From contig JAIVJS010000080.1 in NCBI GenBank assembly GCA_020199905.1, positions 1 through 41,781 on the forward strand: a stretch of 41,781 bases of DNA, written 5' to 3'. The notes under the pieces are model-generated. The model saw nothing but the letters and a program-made list of their open reading frames with translations, made no database searches and was not told where the DNA came from. Both the position numbers and the translations under genes were made by a program. Source of the DNA: Acidobacteriota bacterium. GTDB taxonomy: Bacteria > Acidobacteriota > Thermoanaerobaculia > UBA5066 > Gp7-AA6. Every line of letters starts with the position of its first letter. Within the stretch, counting starts at the first letter, position 1. This document shows, in pieces, positions 36,321-41,781 of the stretch.

Positions 36321-39293
36321 ATGAGGCGAATCAGCGTCGGCTGCCTTGTCATCGGAATCGCAGGTCTGCTGGCCTCACCAACCGTCGTCCCCGCTCAGGG
36401 ACTCACGAACGCCGGTCTGCGGGGCCGGGTGATGGTGCAGGACCAGGGGATCCCGGGGGTTCTGGTGGAGCTGACGTCGCCCTCTCTTCAGGGGACGCGT
36501 ACGGCGTATACGAAATCAAACGGTGACTATGTCTTCGTAGGCATGCCGCCCGGGGACTACACGGTCAACTTCACGCTGTCGGGTATGCAAACCGTCACCA
36601 AGAAGGTCGCGCTCACGGCCGCTCGGGAGGTCACGCTCGACGCGACCATGGTCGTGGCGGGCGTCACGGCGACGGAGACGGTCACGGCCAAGACCGAAAC
36701 AGTCTCTACAGGTCTGCAGGGGTCGACCACGATCACGAGGGAGCTCACGGACAAGCTGCCGGTCGCCCGCACAATCGTGTCAGCCGTGGCCGCCTCCTCG
36801 GGCGTCGCGCAGGTCACAACCCTGGGCAACGCCTTTTCGATCTCGGGCGGTCAGACATTTGACAATCTCTTCACCGTGGACGGCGCGGTCATCATCGACA
36901 ACGTCCGCAGCACGCCGAACAACCTGTTTATCGAGGACGCCATCCAGGAGACGACGACGTCGGTCAACGCGGTCTCCTCGGAATTTGGCCGGTTCTCGGG
37001 CGGCGTCGTCAACACGATCACCAAGTCGGGAGGCAACCTCTTTTCCGGCTCCTTCCGGACGACGCTCACGAACGATGCGTGGTCGGCGGTCTCGCCGGCA
37101 AAAGAGACGCGCGTCCAGAAAGTGAATCCGCGGTACGAGGCGACGCTCGGCGGATTCCTCTGGAAGGACCACGTCTGGTTTTTCGGCTCGGGCCGATATC
37201 AGGACACGAGCGTCGCCAGCCAGACGTCCGCTCCCCCGGGGGTGGCCAAGATCCCCTTTCAGATCGGGGACACGGACAAGCGCTATCAGGGCAAGCTGAC
37301 TGTTTCGCCTGTCGCGAATCACACACTGACCGGCAGCATCCTGCAGGTCGACCAAACACAGTCGAACAACTCGTTCGGCACCATTCTCGACACGGACAGT
37401 CTCGTGAACCGTACCCTTCCCCAGAAGATCATCACGGCGAACTACAACGGTGTCATCACCAGCAATTTCTTCGTCGAGGGCCTGTACTCGCAGAGAAAGT
37501 TCACATTCGAGAACTCGGGCTCGCAGTACACCGATCTGATCAAGGGAACCCTTCTGCGGGACCTGAACTTCGGAAGGGCCCGCTACAACTCGCCCACCTT
37601 CTGCGGCGTCTGCGGTCCGGAGAAGCGCAACAACGAGGATTACCTCATCAAGGGCACATACTTCCTTTCAACGCCTTCGCTTGGTTCGCACACGATCCTG
37701 GCGGGCTACGATCACTTCGCCGGCTCCCGCATCGCCAACAACCACCAGTCGGGAAGCGACTACCGGATCTTCACGACGGACGCGATCTTCAGGAACGGCG
37801 ACATCTTCCCGGTCATCGGACCGACCTCGTATGTCTATTACACGCCGATTTTCACCCTGACCAAAGGGACGAATGCCCTGACACACTCGGGGTTCTTGAA
37901 CGATTCGTGGCGGGTGAATGACAGGCTGTCCGTCAACCTCGGCGTCCGGTACGACAAGAACAAAGGGGCTAACAGCCTCGGGGTCGTGACGGCCAACGAC
38001 AGTGCCTGGAGCCCGCGACTCGCCGCCGCTTATAGCCTGACGAAAAACGGCGCCGTCAAGGTGGGCGCAAGCTACGCTCATTACGTCGGCGCTATCCAGG
38101 ACACCATCCTCGACAGCTCCTCCGCCGGCGGCCAGCCGGGGACCTTCATCTGGTACATCACGGGAGCGGGCGCGCCCGTCATCAACAATCCTGCGGGGCC
38201 GACGCTCACCACGCGGGCCGATGCCATCAAGCAGGTCTTCGACTTCTTCTTCGCCCAGGGTTGCCCGGACATCTCGACGTGCAGGCTGCCTCTCGCCTAT
38301 GCCAATTTCCCCGGATTGAGCAACAAGATCACGACCACTCTCAAGTCGCCATATGCCCGCGAGTACACGGCGGGCATCAACGGAACGGTCGGCACAGGCT
38401 CTTACCGAATGGATTTCGTCCGGCGCGACTTCCACGACTTCTACAACACCGTTCTCAACATCTCGACCGGGCAGGCCAGGGACCCGGCGGGCAATAAATA
38501 CGACGTGGGAGTCGTCGGCAATACGAATGATCTCGTGCGGAACTACACGGGTTTGCAGACGCAGTTTCAATACCGCCTGTTCAACAACCGACTCAACGTC
38601 GGCGGCGCCTGGACGTGGTCGCACACGCTCGGCAACTTCGACGGTGAGGCGGGGAACAGCGGTCCGGTCACCGGCGGCTTCCAGGCGTACCCCGAGTACA
38701 AGGATCCGAGTTTCAACCTTCCAACCGGCGACCTCGCCACGGATGTTCGCCATCGGGTGCGCCTGTTCGCGACCGTGGATCTGCCGTTTATCCCCCGGAG
38801 GATCGGCGTCGTCAGCTTCAGCGCGACTCAGGCCTATGACACCGGCTCCCCCTACGGAGCCGTCGGCACAGTGAGGTCGAGAAGCTACGTGACGAATCCC
38901 GGCTACAGCACGCCGCCTTCTTCGGTGACGTATTACTTCACGGCTCGGGACGCCTTCCGGACGGACGACATCAAGCGAACGGACATCGCGATCAACTTCT
39001 CGACGAAGATAGCGGGCGTGGTCGAAATCTTCATCCAGCCGCAGGTGTACAACCTCTTTAACAACAGGGGCGTCATCGGGGTGGACAAGACCGTCAACAC
39101 CGCCCGCAACCCCGGCGGCGGCACCTACCAGAACTTCAACCCGTTCACGGATAAACCCGTTCAGCGGCCGCATCTGGACAACACGGTCAAGACCGCGAAC
39201 TACGACCTCGGCCCGAACTTCGGCAAGCCGACGAGCGTCAACGATTACCAGATTCCGCGGCAGTTCCAGATCACGGCGGGCATTCGGTTCTAA
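36321..39293 (+). CDS. TonB-dependent receptor with carboxypeptidase-regulatory (Oar-like) N-terminal domain
   Basis: The 990-residue protein starts at the ATG at 36321 behind CGGAGGAC. A signal peptide (SVGCLVIGIAGLLASPTVVP) is followed by a CarboxypepD_reg domain at about residues 30-110 (GLRGRVMVQDQGIPGVLVEL, SNGDYVFVGMPPGDYTVNF). A plug domain has STTITRELTDKLPVARTIVS and SSEFGRFSGGVVNTITKSGG. The large beta-barrel ends in the aromatic strand QFQITAGIRF. Such receptors take up or display large ligands at the outer membrane; no TonB box is certain. The neighbouring sulfatase-fold lipoprotein suggests a joint role in handling extracellular polymers, which is an inference. Confidence 0.93.
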   Translation: MRRISVGCLVIGIAGLLASPTVVPAQGLTNAGLRGRVMVQDQGIPGVLVELTSPSLQGTRTAYTKSNGDYVFVGMPPGDYTVNFTLSGMQTVTKKVALTAAREVTLDATMVVAGVTATETVTAKTETVSTGLQGSTTITRELTDKLPVARTIVSAVAASSGVAQVTTLGNAFSISGGQTFDNLFTVDGAVIIDNVRSTPNNLFIEDAIQETTTSVNAVSSEFGRFSGGVVNTITKSGGNLFSGSFRTTLTNDAWSAVSPAKETRVQKVNPRYEATLGGFLWKDHVWFFGSGRYQDTSVASQTSAPPGVAKIPFQIGDTDKRYQGKLTVSPVANHTLTGSILQVDQTQSNNSFGTILDTDSLVNRTLPQKIITANYNGVITSNFFVEGLYSQRKFTFENSGSQYTDLIKGTLLRDLNFGRARYNSPTFCGVCGPEKRNNEDYLIKGTYFLSTPSLGSHTILAGYDHFAGSRIANNHQSGSDYRIFTTDAIFRNGDIFPVIGPTSYVYYTPIFTLTKGTNALTHSGFLNDSWRVNDRLSVNLGVRYDKNKGANSLGVVTANDSAWSPRLAAAYSLTKNGAVKVGASYAHYVGAIQDTILDSSSAGGQPGTFIWYITGAGAPVINNPAGPTLTTRADAIKQVFDFFFAQGCPDISTCRLPLAYANFPGLSNKITTTLKSPYAREYTAGINGTVGTGSYRMDFVRRDFHDFYNTVLNISTGQARDPAGNKYDVGVVGNTNDLVRNYTGLQTQFQYRLFNNRLNVGGAWTWSHTLGNFDGEAGNSGPVTGGFQAYPEYKDPSFNLPTGDLATDVRHRVRLFATVDLPFIPRRIGVVSFSATQAYDTGSPYGAVGTVRSRSYVTNPGYSTPPSSVTYYFTARDAFRTDDIKRTDIAINFSTKIAGVVEIFIQPQVYNLFNNRGVIGVDKTVNTARNPGGGTYQNFNPFTDKPVQRPHLDNTVKTANYDLGPNFGKPTSVNDYQIPRQFQITAGIRF

Positions 39294-39316
39294 AGCGTCT
39301 TCCTTTCGGTTTTCGC

Positions 39317-39350
39317 GGAGCCGGGGGGGTGACTCCCCGGCTCCATTTCG
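39317..39350 (+). terminator. Hairpin terminator after the TonB receptor gene
   Basis: GGAGCCGGGG (39317-39326) pairs perfectly with 39335-39344 around an 8-base loop, followed by ATTTCGTT. It lies 24 bases after the receptor stop and 34 bases before the next start, so the two genes are probably separate units. Confidence 0.6.
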
Positions 39351-39377
39351 TTGAAGGAGCTGGAGTACCCTTCGTCC

Positions 39378-41570
39378 GTGAAGCGCCCCGTCTCCGCGAT
39401 TTTCTCCACTCTCCTCTTCGGGGCCCTCGCGGCGGGTTGCGGCCGCGGCTCGCCCGGATCCCACGTGAGCGAGGCATTCGCGAAAGCGCCGGTCATCCTG
39501 ATCAGCATCGACACGCTTCGGTCGGACCACCTTCCGTTCTACGGCTATGCGGGGGTCGAGACCCCGGCTCTTTCTGCCTTGCGGAAGGACTCGGTCCTCT
39601 TCGAGAGGGCGTACTCCCACGCCCCGCTGACGCTCCCCTCGCACGCATCCATCCTGACGGGTCGCGTGCCCGCCGACCACGGCATCCATGACAATCTCGG
39701 CTACCGGCTCCGAAAAGACATTCCGACGCTCGCCGAGCTGCTCAAGAAAGCGGGATATGCGACCGGCGCTGCGGTGTCGTGCTTCGTGCTCAAGGGGGTA
39801 AGCGGCATCGGCCGCGGGTTCGACTTCTACGACGACAACGTCGATGCGGCTGAGGGCGGTGTCTCTCTCGGACGCGTCCAGCGGCAGGGGGACGAGACCG
39901 AAAAGCAGCTGGCGGCCTGGCTCGCGGCGACCGCCGCCGACCGGCCGGTCTTTGCCTTCCTGCACCTCTACGAGCCGCACACGCCCTACGAGGCTCCGGA
40001 GCCATTTCAAAGCCGCTACAAAGACCGGCCGTACGACGGCGAGATCGCCGCGGCCGATGCCATCGTGGGACGCTTCCTTTCGCTGTTGAAAGAGAGGGGT
40101 CTCTACGACAAGGCGCTGATCGTTTTTCTCTCGGACCACGGCGAGGGTCTCGGTGAGCACGGAGAGGCGGAGCACGGCATGTTCCTCTACCGGGAGACGC
40201 TGCAGGTTCCGCTGCTCGTCAAATTGCCGGGGGGTCTCCGCGCCGGGATGTCGGTTACCGCGCCGGTCGCTTTGAGCGACGTCTTTACGACGGTGGGCCG
40301 CGCGGTCCGTCTTCCAGGCTTCGAGGTCCCGGCGGGAACCGAGTCGCTTCTCGACCTCGCGGCCGGCGCAGCGCCGCCCGCCCGGCGTATCCCATCGGAG
40401 ACCTTTTTCCCGCGCATCCATTTCGGCTGGAGCGATCTGAGCTCTCTTCTGGATGGCCGATGGCACTACATCGAGGCTCCGAAGCCCGAGATTTACGACC
40501 TCGTCGCCGACCCCGCCGAGAAAATCAATCGCATCGCCGACAAGCCCGACGCCATCCGCTCGCTGCGCGCGGAGCTGCTGAAAAAGAAGCCTTCGTACGA
40601 GACACCGGCTGACGTGGACCAGGAGGCGCGAAAGAAGCTCACTTCGTTGGGCTATCTGAGCGCCGGCCCCTCGTCGATGCCCGGCACACTCGACGATCCG
40701 AAAGACCGCATCGGCACCTTCGAGGAGCTGAGGCGGGGCCTTGGAGAGTTCACGCTCGGAAATGCGCAGCAGGCGCACGCGGTCTTTTCGAAGCTCCTCG
40801 CGCAGAATCCCCGGATGCTGGATCTCTGGGACATGGACTCGAAGGCCCTGCTCCAGCTGGGGCGCTCCGAAGAGGCGCTCGCCGCTCTGAAGAAGACGGT
40901 CGACCTCGCGCCGGAAGCCGCGCGCGCCCCGTATCTGACCGAGGTCGCGAACCTCTGCCTGCAGCTGGGGAAGTGGGACGAGGGTGCCCGGCACGCCGGG
41001 GCTCTCCGTGCCCTGGGCGATCCTGCGGCGGAGGACATCGCGGCGCGTGCCGCGCTCGGCCGCGGCGATCTTGCGGCGGCGGAGGTGGCGGCCCGCTCGG
41101 GCCTCGAGAGGGGAACTGGCAAGGCGCAGGTCCGCGCCTGCCTCGTGCTCGGGAGAATCGCCATCCTCCGGGGTGACCTCGCGACGGCGACGTCCTTCGC
41201 GGACCAGGCGCAACAGCTCTCGGCAGGCGACAAGCTCGCGCAGTCGGGCCTTCACATGCTGCGCGGAGACGTGCTGGCGCGGGCGGGCCGCGCCCCGGAG
41301 GCCGAGAAGGAGTTTCTCGAGGAGCTCCGGCTCTATCCCGATCGCATGGACGCGCGCGTCTCTCTCGCCGCCCTCTATGCCTCGCTCAACCAGCGGACCG
41401 ATGCGCGGCGGGTGGTCATCGAGCTCGTCTCGCGCCAGCCCACCCCGGAAGCGTTCATTCTCGGGATGCGCACTTTCCACGCCACCGAGGACCGCCAGGG
41501 GGAAATTCAGTTGCGCCGAGAAGCCCGGCGCCTTTTTCCGTCCGATCCCCGTTTCGCGCCGGGAGGATGA
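39378..41570 (+). CDS. Sulfatase/alkaline-phosphatase-fold lipoprotein with C-terminal TPRs
   Basis: The start is taken as the GTG at 39378, because a lipoprotein signal follows at once (RPVSAIFSTLLFGALAAGC); an in-frame TTG at 39351 would spoil it. Residues about 35-400 are the metallohydrolase (VILISIDTLRSDHLPFYGY, FLHLYEPHTPYEAPE, VFLSDHGEGLGEHGE). At the nucleophile position the sequence is LTLPSHASILTGRVPADHG. The Cys/Ser-x-Pro-x-Arg motif needed for formylglycine is absent, so it is unlikely to be a true sulfatase; a serine-dependent phospho-transfer or hydrolase reaction is possible. Residues about 450-725 are TPR-like helices. It is 730 residues long in total. Confidence 0.82.
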   Translation: MKRPVSAIFSTLLFGALAAGCGRGSPGSHVSEAFAKAPVILISIDTLRSDHLPFYGYAGVETPALSALRKDSVLFERAYSHAPLTLPSHASILTGRVPADHGIHDNLGYRLRKDIPTLAELLKKAGYATGAAVSCFVLKGVSGIGRGFDFYDDNVDAAEGGVSLGRVQRQGDETEKQLAAWLAATAADRPVFAFLHLYEPHTPYEAPEPFQSRYKDRPYDGEIAAADAIVGRFLSLLKERGLYDKALIVFLSDHGEGLGEHGEAEHGMFLYRETLQVPLLVKLPGGLRAGMSVTAPVALSDVFTTVGRAVRLPGFEVPAGTESLLDLAAGAAPPARRIPSETFFPRIHFGWSDLSSLLDGRWHYIEAPKPEIYDLVADPAEKINRIADKPDAIRSLRAELLKKKPSYETPADVDQEARKKLTSLGYLSAGPSSMPGTLDDPKDRIGTFEELRRGLGEFTLGNAQQAHAVFSKLLAQNPRMLDLWDMDSKALLQLGRSEEALAALKKTVDLAPEAARAPYLTEVANLCLQLGKWDEGARHAGALRALGDPAAEDIAARAALGRGDLAAAEVAARSGLERGTGKAQVRACLVLGRIAILRGDLATATSFADQAQQLSAGDKLAQSGLHMLRGDVLARAGRAPEAEKEFLEELRLYPDRMDARVSLAALYASLNQRTDARRVVIELVSRQPTPEAFILGMRTFHATEDRQGEIQLRREARRLFPSDPRFAPGG

Positions 41571-41685
41571 GGGAGTTCCCACTTCGTCGGTGGGGAGAAA
41601 AAAAGAGAGGTTTCGGGCCCTCATGGGCACCGGCAGAAACCCGGCATGAAGTGTCCGAAATCAGGCCTTTGCCCGGACAGATCAG

Positions 41686-41781
41686 TGGCAGTTCGTACGG
41701 GAATCGAACCCGTGTCGCGCGGTCAAGGCGCGCGCCGCGGCGCAGCCGCGCTCAAAGGATGCCGCCTTGAGAGGGCGGCGG
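41686..41781 (-). repeat. tRNA-like element 3 (tRNA-Glu(CTC)-like with insert), cut by the right edge
   Basis: On the minus strand a perfect anticodon arm GCCGCC-CTCTCAA-GGCGGC (41761-41779, Glu CTC) is followed by an insert of about 45 nt that includes the shared TTGAGCGCGGCTGCGCC block (41739-41755), then a perfect T arm ACGGG-TTCGATT-CCCGT (41697-41713), an acceptor 3' strand ACGAACT, G and an encoded CCA (41686-41688). The D arm and 5' acceptor strand would lie beyond the window. It may be a tRNA gene interrupted in its variable loop. Confidence 0.55.

Noticed and set aside
39351..39377. TTG start for the sulfatase-fold protein
   Set aside because: It would add nine residues in front of a lipoprotein signal that begins naturally at the GTG at 39378.
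37668..41630. Very long open frame on the minus strand across the TonB receptor and the sulfatase gene
   Set aside because: It is antisense to two clear genes, has Arg/Glu/Asp/Gly-rich low-information sequence typical of shadow frames in GC-rich DNA, and contains no recognisable domain.

Overview
The window is GC-rich, single-contig bacterial DNA that most resembles an uncultured soil or sediment Acidobacteriota (Thermoanaerobaculia/Vicinamibacteria-like). The pointers are a TonB receptor with an N-terminal carboxypeptidase-regulatory domain, a sulfatase-fold lipoprotein fused to TPRs, a futalosine-pathway menaquinone gene, MglA/MglB, a periplasmic molybdenum hydroxylase, and MacA/MacB-like permease clusters. 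The assignment is an inference from gene content. It is chromosomal: no plasmid or phage replication genes and no recognisable transposase are present.

Layout. 1-9.0 kb: VOC-family gene (cut by the left edge), a small winged-helix regulator, a SirB1-TPR-DUF2203 fusion, an M20 amidohydrolase, an SSS symporter, an MFS protein with a foreign C-terminal half, an outer-membrane protein and a secreted protein. 9.0-12.5 kb: amidohydrolase, 3-hydroxyacyl-CoA dehydrogenase, DUF4149 membrane protein, MqnD-like protein. 12.5-18.7 kb: an AT-rich hairpin region, a 23-residue lysine-rich peptide gene with its own terminator, then PadR, a MocA-like cytidylyltransferase and a PaoABC-like molybdenum enzyme (FeS, Mo, FAD/4Fe-4S subunits) plus a small four-cysteine protein. 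18.7-24.4 kb, all on the minus strand: ECF sigma, zinc-finger anti-sigma, two-TM protein, SRP RNA, dnaX, ybaB, recR, mglB, mglA. 24.6-31.0 kb: tRNA-Ser(GGA), DUF971, a repeat-rich gap, three MacB-like permeases and their MacA-like adaptor (no ATPase), tRNA-Arg(ACG). 31.0-34.5 kb: tadA, an incomplete tRNA-Ser(CGA) abutting a start-less ABC ATPase, its permease, and a frameshifted gene. 34.5-41.8 kb: gene remnants, a small secreted protein, tRNA-like repeats, a TonB-dependent receptor, a sulfatase-TPR lipoprotein, and a third tRNA-like element cut by the right edge.

The genes are mostly ordinary; the spacers are the remarkable part. They hold (i) many heptanucleotide microsatellites of at least six unrelated sequences that often supply the adjacent stop or start codon; (ii) a two-copy element of about 170 nt downstream of two unrelated genes, whose stems differ by compensatory changes while a 29-nt loop is identical, which suggests a structured RNA or RNA-like mobile element; (iii) a three-copy element that is read as protein at the end of mqnD; (iv) three tRNA-like segments in which a T-arm box and an anticodon-arm-like hairpin are separated by a shared insert; and (v) an 83-bp tandem repeat. 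Two abrupt junctions (inside the MFS gene, and between tRNA-Ser and the ABC ATPase) suggest deletions or misassembly.
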